NCBI GenBank assembly: GCA_947381325.1
Contig: CANCUP010000008.1
Span: 1-39,082 of the forward strand
Source of the DNA: Comamonadaceae bacterium
GTDB taxonomy: Bacteria; Pseudomonadota; Gammaproteobacteria; Burkholderiales; Burkholderiaceae_C
Direction of reading: 5' to 3'
Length of the DNA: 39,082 nt
Position 1 is the first letter of the stretch, and each line of letters begins with the position of its first letter. Of this stretch, positions 8,960 to 16,297 are shown piece by piece. A program made the position numbers and the translations under genes. The notes under the pieces were generated by a model. It was not told the DNA's origin, did no database searches, and saw only the letters and a program-made list of their open reading frames with translations.

Positions 8960-9936
8960 CACCGTTCTTTCAGCGCCACACGGCGGTTGTAGGCGTTCAT
9001 CAGCGCGGCGGTCAGCAGCGACAAGCTCAGGTACACCGCCATCACCAAGGCAATGCACTCCACCGCACGGCCAGTTTGGTTGAGTGCGGTGTTGGAGATG
9101 TTCACCAAGTCGGGGTAGCCAATCGCCACGGCAAGCGAGGAGTTTTTGATGAGGTTGAGGTACTGGTTGGTCATGGGCGGCACGATCAGGCGCATGGCCT
9201 GTGGCAACACCACCAAACGCAAGGTCAGCCAAGGCGACAGGCCCACACTTCGCGCGGCCTCGGTCTGTCCTTGGGGCACCGACAGCAGGCCTGCGCGCAC
9301 CACCTCGGCCACGAAGGCGGAGGTGTACAAGGTCAGGCCCCAAGTCAGCGCTAAAAATTCAGGGCTCAGGCTGGCACCGCCCAGCACGTTGCCGTCTTGC
9401 CAGACCGGCAAGTCCCACAGCCAGCGGCCATCCAGGTTCACCAGCCAGGGCAGGGTCAGGCCGCTCTTGCTCAAAAACAGCAGGTCGGCCAGATGCAGCG
9501 GTGTGTCGCTGTCGGGCATCCACTCGACCAGCAGCACGTACCACATGAAGAGTTGCAGCAACAAGGGGATGTTGCGAAACAGCTCGGTGTAGGCATAGCA
9601 CAGGCCGCGTGCCAAGGCGTTGCCAGACAAGCGCCCAATGCCCAGCAGCGTGCCCCACAGCGTGCAAGCGACGATGCCAATCAGCGACACGCGCAAGGTG
9701 TTGAGCAAGCCCACCCCAAACGCCTGCCAGTAAGGATGGGTGGCGTCAAAGGGCACCATCGACTCGCCAATGTCAAAGCCTGCGGTGTCCCACAAAAAAT
9801 CAAACCCGCTTTGAATCCCGCGTGCGCGCATGTTGGTGAGCGTGTTGCTGAGCAACCAGCCGACCACGCCCAGCAACACGGCGATGAGTGCGGCTTGGTA
9901 GAGCAGGGCGCGGGTACGGCGGCTGTTCCAGTGCAT
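8959..9936 (-). CDS. aapQ: General L-amino-acid ABC transporter permease AapQ
   Basis: 325-residue permease with the AapQ layout: TM1 near residues 12-30, a long periplasmic stretch containing IGESMVPFDATHPYWQAFGVG, then the core HisM-like domain with EAARSVGLSPWLTLRLVVLPQ as the EAA loop. ATG at 9936 (MHWNSRRTRALLYQ) is chosen; the open frame continues upstream to a TTG at 10035 without family-like residues. No strong ribosome site is visible. In related genomes aapJ normally sits directly upstream; here it is about 4 kb away at 13944-14984, separated by an unrelated block. Confidence 0.9.
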   Translation of the reverse strand: MHWNSRRTRALLYQAALIAVLLGVVGWLLSNTLTNMRARGIQSGFDFLWDTAGFDIGESMVPFDATHPYWQAFGVGLLNTLRVSLIGIVACTLWGTLLGIGRLSGNALARGLCYAYTELFRNIPLLLQLFMWYVLLVEWMPDSDTPLHLADLLFLSKSGLTLPWLVNLDGRWLWDLPVWQDGNVLGGASLSPEFLALTWGLTLYTSAFVAEVVRAGLLSVPQGQTEAARSVGLSPWLTLRLVVLPQAMRLIVPPMTNQYLNLIKNSSLAVAIGYPDLVNISNTALNQTGRAVECIALVMAVYLSLSLLTAALMNAYNRRVALKER

Positions 9937-10168
9937 GGTGTGTGTGAAGCGGTTTTGTGTGGATGAACGCGCCAAGCCTGAGGTACTCAGAAGTGCGTGG
10001 GAGTCTTCATGTTCAATGATAGTTGCTTGATGCAAGCGGGTTCTATATCCGTGTCACCCAGTCAGCCAACGCTCAGGAAACGCCCGGATCGCATTGAAAC
10101 GACAGTTTGCTGCGGGATTGACATTTTGATGTCAGCTTTGTGCGCCATGCTGATGCCTCACACACGCC
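9937..10168. promoter_or_regulatory. Divergent intergenic region between aapQ and the BLUF gene
   Basis: 232 bases with no gene. It contains the dyad CTGAG-GTA-CTCAG (9978-9990) on the aapQ side. Near the BLUF gene is TGACAT-TTTG-ATGTCA (10119-10134), whose left arm overlaps a TTGACA (10118-10123) that could be a -35 element; no matching -10 is convincing. The second dyad is a candidate operator for the BLUF gene. Confidence 0.4.
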
Positions 10169-10591
10169 ATGAACCGTAGCGAAACCGCCATGTCTTTTTT
10201 TCAGAATGCACCATCCCTTGAACGTTTGGTCTACACATCCACGGTGCCAGAGCCCTTGGGCACGGTGGATTTGTTCAACATCTTGAACCAGGCACGCCAG
10301 AAGAATGCGATTCACGGCATCACAGGGCATCTCTTGTATGCCGATGGCAAATTCACGCAGTGCATCGAGGGACCCCCTGCAGCGGTCGAGCGTCTTTGGC
10401 AGTCTTTGCTCAAAGATCCCCGGCACGCGATGTTTCAGGTGTTGGAGCGGGGGCCCACAGACGCTCGTCGTTTCGCCGAATGGTCGATGGCGTTCAGCAG
10501 CTATCGCTACTTGAACGCCTTCAACATGCCGGGCTTTTTTCCGCTCGATGCCAACGGCCAGTCGGAAAAATCGGTGTTGATGCAAAAGTAA
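10169..10591 (+). CDS. BLUF-domain blue-light (FAD) photoreceptor
   Basis: 140-residue protein consisting almost only of a BLUF domain, which binds FAD and senses blue light through hydrogen-bond rearrangement. The residues that define the photocycle are present: Tyr22 (RLVYTS), Asn46 (KNAIHGITG), Gln64 (KFTQCIEG), Trp105 and Met107 (WSMAF). There is no attached EAL, GGDEF or cyclase domain, so like PixD or PapB it would act by protein-protein contact. ATG at 10190 is an alternative start. Its neighbour is a Crp/Fnr regulator transcribed towards it, with a persulfide-handling operon beyond. Short BLUF proteins are common in freshwater betaproteobacteria. Confidence 0.92.
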   Translation: MNRSETAMSFFQNAPSLERLVYTSTVPEPLGTVDLFNILNQARQKNAIHGITGHLLYADGKFTQCIEGPPAAVERLWQSLLKDPRHAMFQVLERGPTDARRFAEWSMAFSSYRYLNAFNMPGFFPLDANGQSEKSVLMQK

Positions 10592-10609
10592 TGTTTTAGG
10601 TGAATCGGT

Positions 10610-11218
10610 TCAAGCGAGTCTTAATGACTTGGCCTCGCGTGTGATCACGGCCTGTTGTTCTAGCGATGAAAGTGTGCGGTACAAGGCTTCGTGCGTCACG
10701 CCGAGTTGACCAGCCAAAGACTTGAGACCTGTGTTGACTTGGTATTGACCGTTTTGGCCCTCCGTGTGGAGGAGGTGAAGTACACGGTCCTTGACGGATT
10801 TCAAGTTCAATCGTTCACACTGCAGCCGCAAACGTTTGACTTCTTGGTTGAGCATGTGGATCCATCGGCCGGCAAAAGCTGGATCCTTGTTCAAAGCGTC
10901 AGCCATGGCGGCTAAAGGAATTTGAATGATGTGCGAATCGGCTACTGCCCGGGCATCGCAGTGATAGTGGGATGACTCAAGGCTGGCTTCGCTCACAAAC
11001 CCTTGCAGAGTCCGTTGAAGCACGACCGTGTCGCCATGCTGGCTCAAGCGTTCAAGCGTGACTTCGCCATGCACCACAAAAAACATCCAGTCAGGCTTTT
11101 TCCCCGTTTCGAAAATCAAGCAGCCTTTTTTCACAGATGTGCTCTGACACAAGGGGTGGAGGGTGTCTGGAAGCAAAGCGTTCAGGTTTGCGATGGCTTG
11201 CGAAAAAGAGGTGGGCAT
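10610..11218 (-). CDS. Crp/Fnr-family transcriptional regulator
   Basis: 202-residue regulator: N-terminal cyclic-nucleotide-binding-type beta-roll (about residues 15-110, with KKGCLIFETGKKPDWMFFVVHGE cut as FVVHGEVTLERL), a dimer helix, and a C-terminal winged helix (SLAGQLGVTHEALYRTLSSLEQ). It lacks the N-terminal cysteine cluster of Fnr, and the usual cAMP-contact Arg/Glu motif is not evident, so the effector is unknown. ATG at 11218 is preferred; an in-frame ATG at 11287 would overlap the divergent gene's start. A TGA-N6-TCA dyad covers the chosen start codon and suggests autoregulation. It probably controls the divergent DUF4395-HMA-OsmC-ETHE1 genes, by position. Confidence 0.85.
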   Translation of the reverse strand: MPTSFSQAIANLNALLPDTLHPLCQSTSVKKGCLIFETGKKPDWMFFVVHGEVTLERLSQHGDTVVLQRTLQGFVSEASLESSHYHCDARAVADSHIIQIPLAAMADALNKDPAFAGRWIHMLNQEVKRLRLQCERLNLKSVKDRVLHLLHTEGQNGQYQVNTGLKSLAGQLGVTHEALYRTLSSLEQQAVITREAKSLRLA

Positions 11219-11235
11219 ATGACTTAAATCATATG
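11216..11235. promoter_or_regulatory. Crp/Fnr-type palindromic operator
   Basis: Perfect inverted repeat CATATGA-CTTAAA-TCATATG in the gap between the divergent Crp/Fnr regulator and DUF4395 gene. The TGA-N6-TCA core has the spacing of Crp-type sites (TGTGA-N6-TCACA). On the minus strand it includes TATGAT, a plausible -10 element. It can serve both directions. Confidence 0.65.
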
Positions 11236-11285
11236 CGAAGGCTTGGTCAAGCAGCACACTCGGGTTGAACCATTTCAAGGACACC

Positions 11286-12032
11286 ATGTCACACGCACTG
11301 TTTCAATTTGGCGAACGCCTTCCAGGCTACAACTTGGCTGTGCTCAATGAGCGCGCTGTCAGAGCTGCCGCCGGCCTGTTATTTTTCATGGCCATCATCG
11401 CCTTCATGAACGCCATGCTGTTGGGAAACTTTCAACCCACGCGTGTATTTGTAATTGCATTTTTGATGGACTTCACCATCAGAATTTTCATCAACCCTAG
11501 GTTTTCACCCAGCCTGATTCTTGGGCAATGGATGGTGCGTCGGCAAGAACCGGAGTATGTGGGGGCACCTCAAAAAAGATTTGCTTGGGCGATTGGGTTC
11601 ACGCTGGCCTTGTTGATGCTTTACTTGATTGTTATCAAGGGCGTCATTGGCCCCATCAACATGCTGGTGTGTGGCACATGCCTGCTGCTGCTGTTCTTTG
11701 AATCTGCATTTGGCATTTGCATGGGTTGCAAGCTCTACGACATGGTCAGCAAAAATCAAGTTGAGCTCTGCCCTGGCAATGTGTGCAGCTACACACCCTC
11801 ACCCGGTGCTGGCGGTAGTCTGGGGCAGGCCATGGTGGTCTTGGTGTATGCGGGAGCATTGATGGGCGTGGCGAGTTGGGTCTACGGCCATCCCACAGCA
11901 AGTCGACTGGTGGTAGATCAGAACGCATCAACCCTTTCAGATCCTGCAGAGCAAGAGCGATGCAAGGTGCCAGAATTTGCTAAAAAAATTGGGCACGAGC
12001 AGCAATGGAAATTACACAACGGATGTCAATAA
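11286..12032 (+). CDS. DUF4395 membrane protein
   Basis: 248-residue protein of the DUF4395 family with four to five hydrophobic segments (about residues 25-60, 100-145 and near 180). Family-typical wording includes DFTIRIFINPRFSPS, QKRFAWAIGF and FFESAFGICMGCKLYD. The CMGC and LCPGNVC cysteines could bind metal or thiols. AAGGA precedes the ATG at 11286; an in-frame ATG at 11265 lacks a ribosome site. It opens the plus-strand sulfur cluster and overlaps the next gene's upstream leader. DUF4395 proteins often sit next to rhodanese, OsmC and HMA genes, but their function is unknown. Confidence 0.85.
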   Translation: MSHALFQFGERLPGYNLAVLNERAVRAAAGLLFFMAIIAFMNAMLLGNFQPTRVFVIAFLMDFTIRIFINPRFSPSLILGQWMVRRQEPEYVGAPQKRFAWAIGFTLALLMLYLIVIKGVIGPINMLVCGTCLLLLFFESAFGICMGCKLYDMVSKNQVELCPGNVCSYTPSPGAGGSLGQAMVVLVYAGALMGVASWVYGHPTASRLVVDQNASTLSDPAEQERCKVPEFAKKIGHEQQWKLHNGCQ

Positions 12033-12043
12033 AAGGAGTTTCT

Positions 12044-12325
12044 ATGACCGTCAATCACATTCAAATCCGCGTCGAAAACATCAAATGTGGTGGCTGTGAA
12101 AAGTCAATCATCAAAGGACTTTCTGCCATCGAAGGCATTACACATATCTCGATCAACCGCGATCAACAGTTGGTCAGCGTAGACGCTGAAGACGCATTGC
12201 GTGACGCGCTTGTTGCAAAGCTCAAATCGATGGGCTATCCAGAGCATGGCAGCGTCAGCGGACTCGATGCCGGTCTTGCCAATGCCAAATCTTTTGTGAG
12301 TTGCGCCATTGGGCGTGTGTCATGA
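12044..12325 (+). CDS. HMA-domain heavy-metal-binding protein (CopZ-like)
   Basis: 93-residue cytoplasmic ferredoxin-fold protein. The metal-binding loop is IKCGGCEKSI (Cys15, Cys18) in the usual position after beta-strand 1. AAAAGGAG lies before the ATG at 12044, so the 13-residue upstream extension is discarded. The C-terminal tail after about residue 68 (including SFVSCAIG) goes beyond a bare HMA domain. It lies 11 bases after the DUF4395 gene and is probably cotranscribed. The metal is likely Cu(I) or another thiophilic ion, by family; no matching P-type ATPase is in the window. Confidence 0.85.
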   Translation: MTVNHIQIRVENIKCGGCEKSIIKGLSAIEGITHISINRDQQLVSVDAEDALRDALVAKLKSMGYPEHGSVSGLDAGLANAKSFVSCAIGRVS

Positions 12326-12326
12326 T

Positions 12327-12423
12327 TTGACAGCGCAAGAAACAGGTCGATTTAATATATCAATCGATGCTTATATAATAACGGCTGAGGTCATTGACGC
12401 ATTGACACCATCAGGAGGTCGAC
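12327..12423 (+). promoter_or_regulatory. Promoter and AT-rich dyad upstream of osmC-like gene
   Basis: TTGACA at 12327-12332 and TTTAAT at 12351-12356 (18-base spacer) make a good sigma-70 promoter. From the -10 onward the DNA is AT-rich with an imperfect inverted repeat (TTAATATA ... TATATAATAA, 12352-12381) containing the palindrome TTATATAA. The composition resembles the dyad region upstream of the BigR-like gene at 22944-22992, so a BigR-type repressor site is possible. AGGAGG lies just before the osmC ATG. Confidence 0.55.
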
Positions 12424-12873
12424 ATGTCAGGTAAAACCGTTCAAGTTGAGTTGAGGCAACAAGCCAACTATCAATTTCTAATTTCGTTTGATGAAAACCT
12501 ACCCCCTCTTTTAGGGGACGAGCCTGCACCATTGGGCGAGGGCAAAGGGCCATCGCCCGTTCAGTTGCTGGCCGCTGCCGTGGGGAATTGCTTGAGCGAC
12601 TCCTTGTTTTTTGCCTTGCAAAAATTCAAGCAGTCTCCCGAGCCCATACACACCATCGTGCAAGCCGAGGTGGGGCGAAATGCCGAGGGCCGGATGCGTG
12701 TGTTGCGCATGACGGCCAAATTGCACTTAGGTGTCCAAGCGCACGAACTGCAACAACTTGACCGTGTCCTGGAACAGTTTGAGGCTTTCTGCACAGTGAG
12801 CCAAAGCGTGGGGCTGGGCATACCGATTCATACCCGTGTGCTGGACTCCCAAGGTGTTGTCCTCAAGGACTGA
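12424..12873 (+). CDS. OsmC/Ohr-family thiol peroxidase-like protein
   Basis: 149-residue protein of the OsmC superfamily, whose members reduce organic hydroperoxides or act on persulfides through two active-site cysteines. Cys56 (AAVGNCLSDSL) and Cys123 (FEAFCTVSQSV) are in the expected places, the second on the C-terminal helix. The start is fixed by AGGAGG six bases upstream. Its own promoter precedes it, and a rhodanese remnant and an ETHE1-like gene follow, so a role in detoxifying sulfane sulfur or peroxides formed during sulfide stress is likely. The exact substrate is not readable. Confidence 0.88.
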   Translation: MSGKTVQVELRQQANYQFLISFDENLPPLLGDEPAPLGEGKGPSPVQLLAAAVGNCLSDSLFFALQKFKQSPEPIHTIVQAEVGRNAEGRMRVLRMTAKLHLGVQAHELQQLDRVLEQFEAFCTVSQSVGLGIPIHTRVLDSQGVVLKD

Positions 12874-12903
12874 GAAGTTCAAACCATCAGAAAAGTGATT
12901 CTT

Positions 12904-13021
12904 ATGAAAACCGCCCATGACCTCGTTGCACAAGCCAAATCTCAAACCCACGAAATTCCAATGGAGCAGGCTCGCTGCAGGCAAGCCCACCGCAAAGCCT
13001 GTCTTACCTGCCTTTGAGTGA
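12904..13021 (+). pseudogene. Rhodanese (sulfurtransferase) remnant with internal deletion
   Basis: The frame from ATG 12904 begins MKTAHDLVAQAKSQTHEIP, like the N-terminus of single-domain rhodaneses in this bacterial group, but reaches a stop at 13017 after 37 codons. In another frame the same short stretch ends with LAAGKPTAKPVLPAFE and a stop at 13019-13021, like the family's C-terminus. The whole catalytic core, including the active-site Cys loop, is absent. The simplest reading is an internal deletion of roughly 80-100 codons that joined the two tips around 12960-12972. It sits between osmC and the ETHE1-like gene, where an intact rhodanese would be expected. Confidence 0.7.
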
Positions 13022-13033
13022 GTCCGCCGCAGC

Positions 13034-13894
13034 ATGCAAACCCCAACCATCCAATCGTTCTTTGATCCAGCCACCTTCACCGTCACGCACGTGGTGTCAG
13101 ACCCAAGCACGCGGCGAGCCGTCATCATTGACAGCGTGCTGGATTTCGATGCCAAGTCAGGTCGCACCTCGCACATCAGCGCAGATCAGCTGATTGCCTA
13201 TGTGCGAAAGGCGGAGTTGACCGTGGATTGGATATTGGAGACACACGCCCACGCCGACCACCTCTCTGCGGCCATTTACTTGAAAGAAGAATTAGGCGGA
13301 CGCATCGCCATTGGGCGCGAGATATGTTCGGTGCAGACAACATTTAAAAAAGTGTTCAACGCGACCGACATGGACACCAGCGGCGCTGATTTCGATCGAC
13401 TGCTCGACGATGGTGAGGTGTTGCGTTTTGGCCATTTGGAACTGACGGCGATGCATACCCCCGGTCATACACCGGCGTGCATGACTTTCGTCTGCGGTTC
13501 AGACGCGTTTGTCGGTGACACGCTGTTCATGCCCGACTATGGCTCGGCGCGTTGTGACTTTCCGGGTGGCGATGCGGCCACTCTGTTTCAATCGATTCGA
13601 AAAATATTGGCACTCGACCCCTCCACGCGTCTGCACATGTGCCATGACTATCCACCTGCTGGCCGGGAGCCGATGTGGACCAGCAGCGTTGCTGCACAGC
13701 GCAAAAGCAATATCCATGTGCACGATGGCATCACGCAGTCCGACTTCGTCAGCATGCGCAAAGCGCGGGACAAAACCTTGGACATGCCTGTTTTGATCCT
13801 GCCATCGGTGCAGGTGAATGTGCGAGCGGGCAAACTGCCGCCGGCTGAAGACAATGGTGTGAGCTACTTGAAGGTTCCCCTGAACCTTCTTTGA
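13034..13894 (+). CDS. ETHE1-like persulfide dioxygenase (metallo-beta-lactamase fold)
   Basis: 286-residue MBL-fold enzyme. The metal site is THAHADH (His71, His73, Asp75, His76), His141/His145 in MHTPGHTP, Asp162 in VGDTLFMPDYG and His204 in MCHDYPPAG. The motif GSARCDFPGGDA places it with the BlhA/ETHE1-like group encoded in BigR operons, which oxidises glutathione persulfide to sulfite and glutathione with a mononuclear iron. A domain of about 80 residues beyond the ETHE1 core ends with NGVSYLKVPLN. It is the last gene of the plus-strand sulfur cluster, converging on aapJ. A beta-lactamase function is not supported. Confidence 0.88.
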   Translation: MQTPTIQSFFDPATFTVTHVVSDPSTRRAVIIDSVLDFDAKSGRTSHISADQLIAYVRKAELTVDWILETHAHADHLSAAIYLKEELGGRIAIGREICSVQTTFKKVFNATDMDTSGADFDRLLDDGEVLRFGHLELTAMHTPGHTPACMTFVCGSDAFVGDTLFMPDYGSARCDFPGGDAATLFQSIRKILALDPSTRLHMCHDYPPAGREPMWTSSVAAQRKSNIHVHDGITQSDFVSMRKARDKTLDMPVLILPSVQVNVRAGKLPPAEDNGVSYLKVPLNLL

Positions 13895-13939
13895 GCAAGC
13901 ATGACGCGTTTTGGCAAAGGTCTCGCGTCACATCGCTTG
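13870..13939. terminator. Hairpins between converging ETHE1-like gene and aapJ
   Basis: Two structures. GAAGGTTC-CCCT-GAACCTTC (13870-13889), an 8-bp perfect stem within the last codons, is followed by TTTG. TGACGCG ... CGCGTCA (13902-13908 and 13924-13930) is extended by CAAGC/GCTTG outer arms (13896-13900 and 13935-13939). The second is nearly symmetrical and could stop transcription from both sides. Neither has a full T-run. Confidence 0.5.
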
Positions 13940-13943
13940 GGTT

Positions 13944-14984
13944 TCAGCGAATTGGAATCGCGTATTGCAAGCCGCCTTTGTTCCACTGGGCGTTGAGGCC
14001 GCGCTTCAAGCCGAGGGCGGTTTTTTCACCCAGGTGATGTTCGAACATCTCGCCATAGTTGCCCACGGTAGCGATGGCGCGGGCCAGCCAGTCGCGGTCA
14101 AGCCCCAGCAGCTTGCCGGTGTCGTCTGTCTTGCCCAATAGACGCAGCACCACGGGATCAGTGCTCTCATTCTTCAAGGTCTCCAGATTGGCTGCGGTGA
14201 TGCCCACCTCTTCGGCTTCAATCAAGCCATAAATGGTCCACTTCACAATGGCCAGCCACTCGTCGTCACCACGACGCACCAAGGGGCCCAGCGGTTCTTT
14301 GGAAATCAGCTCTGGCAAGATCACATGGTCTTTCGGGTCCTTGGCTTCTTTGGCTCGTATTGAGGCCAGGCCCGAGCCATCGGTGGTGTAAGCCTTGCAG
14401 CGACCCGCAAAGTAGGCGGCATTGGCCGCGTCAAACTTTTCAAACACCACAGGTTTGAGGTCGAGTTTGTTGGAGCGTGAAAAGTCGCTCAGGTTTTTCT
14501 CGGTGGTGGTGCCCGATTGCACGCACACGGTGGCCCCTTTGAGTTGCTTGGCACTCTTGAGGTTGGCTTTGGCTGGCACCATGAAGGCTTGACCATCGTA
14601 AAAAGTCACGGCGGTCTGGTGCAGCCCCAGCGAGGCGTCGCGTGTCAGCGTGAAGGTGGTGTTGCGTGACAGCACATCCACCTCGCCCGATTGCAGCGCG
14701 GTGAAGCGTTGCGGGGCGGACAGTGGCACAAACCGCACTTTGTTGGGGTCCCCCAGCACGGCTGCAGCCACGGCACGGCAGACGTCCACATCCAAGCCAG
14801 TCCATTTGCCTTGGCTGTCGGCCGCACCAAAACCTGCCAGGCCGGTGTTGACGCCGCACACCACTTGGCCGCGTTGTTTCACCGCATCCAGTGTTTTACC
14901 GGCCCAAGCGGGTGCGATGCACAGGCCCAAAACAACAGTGGCGAGCAGAAGGCGTGAAAAGGGTTGAATCAGACGGCGTGTCAT
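13944..14984 (-). CDS. aapJ: General L-amino-acid ABC transporter periplasmic receptor
   Basis: 346-residue periplasmic binding protein. The signal peptide ends near residue 28 (AWA-GKTLD). Family wording includes VVCGVNTGLAGFGAADSQGKWTG (shortened here to GVNTGLAGF), DVDVCRAVAAA, TTFTLTRDASLG, VCVQSGTTTEKNL and YTTDGSGL. GGAG lies before the ATG. It supplies substrate to AapQMP, encoded at 7092-9936 on the same strand but interrupted by a block of unrelated genes. It is divergent from the beta-propeller lipoprotein gene. The uptake range is broad in characterised Aap systems. Confidence 0.93.
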   Translation of the reverse strand: MTRRLIQPFSRLLLATVVLGLCIAPAWAGKTLDAVKQRGQVVCGVNTGLAGFGAADSQGKWTGLDVDVCRAVAAAVLGDPNKVRFVPLSAPQRFTALQSGEVDVLSRNTTFTLTRDASLGLHQTAVTFYDGQAFMVPAKANLKSAKQLKGATVCVQSGTTTEKNLSDFSRSNKLDLKPVVFEKFDAANAAYFAGRCKAYTTDGSGLASIRAKEAKDPKDHVILPELISKEPLGPLVRRGDDEWLAIVKWTIYGLIEAEEVGITAANLETLKNESTDPVVLRLLGKTDDTGKLLGLDRDWLARAIATVGNYGEMFEHHLGEKTALGLKRGLNAQWNKGGLQYAIPIR

Positions 14985-15091
14985 AGGGGCTCCAGCGGAT
15001 CAAACGGAGTGCGCATTGTCCGTCAATCCATGACCCCCCTATGGATGCGACTAATATTCAGTCATTCACAGATTGACTCGGAGCCATCCGC

Positions 15092-16285
15092 ATGAATATC
15101 CCTCGCACGCTTGCCACTCGGCTCGGCCTGATCGCGATTTTTTCCGCCCTTGCAGGTGGTTGTGCATTTGTCAGCCCCCACCTGGAACCTAAGACGCGCT
15201 ATGCCTACGTGGCCAGCGAAGCCGATGCACAGGTGGTGGTGATTGATTTGGGCACAGAGCAGGTGATTGAAAAAATCCCCACTGGCAAAGTACCGCATGC
15301 CATGGCGACCTCGCGCAACGGAAAAATCTTTGTCAACAACCGAGGTTCCAACAACCTGACCGTGCTCCATGCCCACACCTTTCGCATGTTGGGCGCGATC
15401 GACTTGCCAGGCACCTCGTTTCAATTGGCCACTTCGCCCGACGACAAAACACTGGCTGTGGTGTACCGAGATGTGCTCAAGCTGACTTTGATTGACCTCG
15501 ATGAAAACACCATCCTCAAAACCATCGACATCGCGCCAAACGACACGGGTTTCCATGGCGTGATGATGAAGCACCCTCACTGGACACCCGATGGCAAGTT
15601 TGTGTATGTGGCCGATGCAGCGCACCGACGCATCGTCAAGGTGGATGTGGCCGCTGGCCAAGTGGTCAAGTCCATCGAGATCGACGGCTACAACCATTAC
15701 CTGCATGCATCGCCCGATGGACAGCTGCTGTATGCGGTGAACGAGCAACAAGGCGGCGGCACCAGCTTGACGCTGATCGATGCCAAGACCGATCGCATCG
15801 TCAAACACCTGCCGGTTGCATTGGCTGCGGGTGAAAAGCCCTCCGGTCACCACGGTGCATTCACCCGCGATGGCCGCTACTTTTTGTTTTGCAACGAAGG
15901 CGGGCGGCAAATTTCGGTGTTGGACACGCGCACACAGGCTTGGGTCAAAACCATTGCCACGGGGCAGGGACCCGGCCATGCCGCTTTATCCCCTAATGGT
16001 CAGCAGTTTTTTGTGATCCATCACAACGACGGGGTGGTCAGCGTGATCGATGCCAACACCCTCACGCTGGTGCGTCACATCCAAGTGGGTCAAGGCAACA
16101 AGCAATCGCATGCTGCGTGGTTCACGCCCGACAGCAAATTCTTCTATGTGGTGGCTTCAGACGACAAGCAGTTGGTCAAGATTGATGTGGCGCAACTGGC
16201 GGTGGTGAGCCGGATGCCTGTGGGCGGGCGCTCGATGTTTTTTGCGGTGAAAGACGGCATGGCGTTTCCAGCCACCGAGTATTGA
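15092..16285 (+). CDS. YVTN-repeat beta-propeller lipoprotein
   Basis: 397-residue exported protein. The N-terminal signal ends in a lipobox (AGGC, Cys24), so it is probably a lipid-anchored periplasmic protein. The rest is a seven-bladed propeller built from about 45-residue repeats of the type 'HAMATSRNGKIFVNNRGSN', 'LATSPDDKTLAVVY', 'HWTPDGKFVYVADA' and 'HAALSPNGQQFFVIH', as in YVTN/cytochrome-d1-like proteins. No haem motif is present. GGAG precedes the ATG. These propellers usually serve as binding or scaffold proteins and sometimes accompany redox enzymes; the partner here is unknown. It converges on the amidase gene. Confidence 0.85.
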   Translation: MNIPRTLATRLGLIAIFSALAGGCAFVSPHLEPKTRYAYVASEADAQVVVIDLGTEQVIEKIPTGKVPHAMATSRNGKIFVNNRGSNNLTVLHAHTFRMLGAIDLPGTSFQLATSPDDKTLAVVYRDVLKLTLIDLDENTILKTIDIAPNDTGFHGVMMKHPHWTPDGKFVYVADAAHRRIVKVDVAAGQVVKSIEIDGYNHYLHASPDGQLLYAVNEQQGGGTSLTLIDAKTDRIVKHLPVALAAGEKPSGHHGAFTRDGRYFLFCNEGGRQISVLDTRTQAWVKTIATGQGPGHAALSPNGQQFFVIHHNDGVVSVIDANTLTLVRHIQVGQGNKQSHAAWFTPDSKFFYVVASDDKQLVKIDVAQLAVVSRMPVGGRSMFFAVKDGMAFPATEY

Positions 16286-16297
16286 CAGAGCGCGCCG

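Noticed and set aside
8960-9343. An N-terminal extension of AapM to 9343.
   Set aside because: The extension lies entirely inside aapQ in another frame and encodes nothing family-like; the ATG at 8959 overlaps the aapQ stop in the classic coupled manner.
12904-13017. A genuine 37-codon small gene between osmC and the ETHE1-like gene.
   Set aside because: The start resembles a rhodanese N-terminus and the overlapping frame ends like its C-terminus, so a deletion remnant explains it better.
13034-13894. A beta-lactamase assignment for the MBL-fold gene.
   Set aside because: The fold is shared, but the wording around the metal site and the osmC/rhodanese neighbourhood fit ETHE1-like persulfide dioxygenases.
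9937-13943. A mobile element insertion splitting aapJ from aapQMP.
   Set aside because: No transposase or integrase gene and no convincing boundary repeat could be found, so only the interruption itself is reported, not a mechanism.
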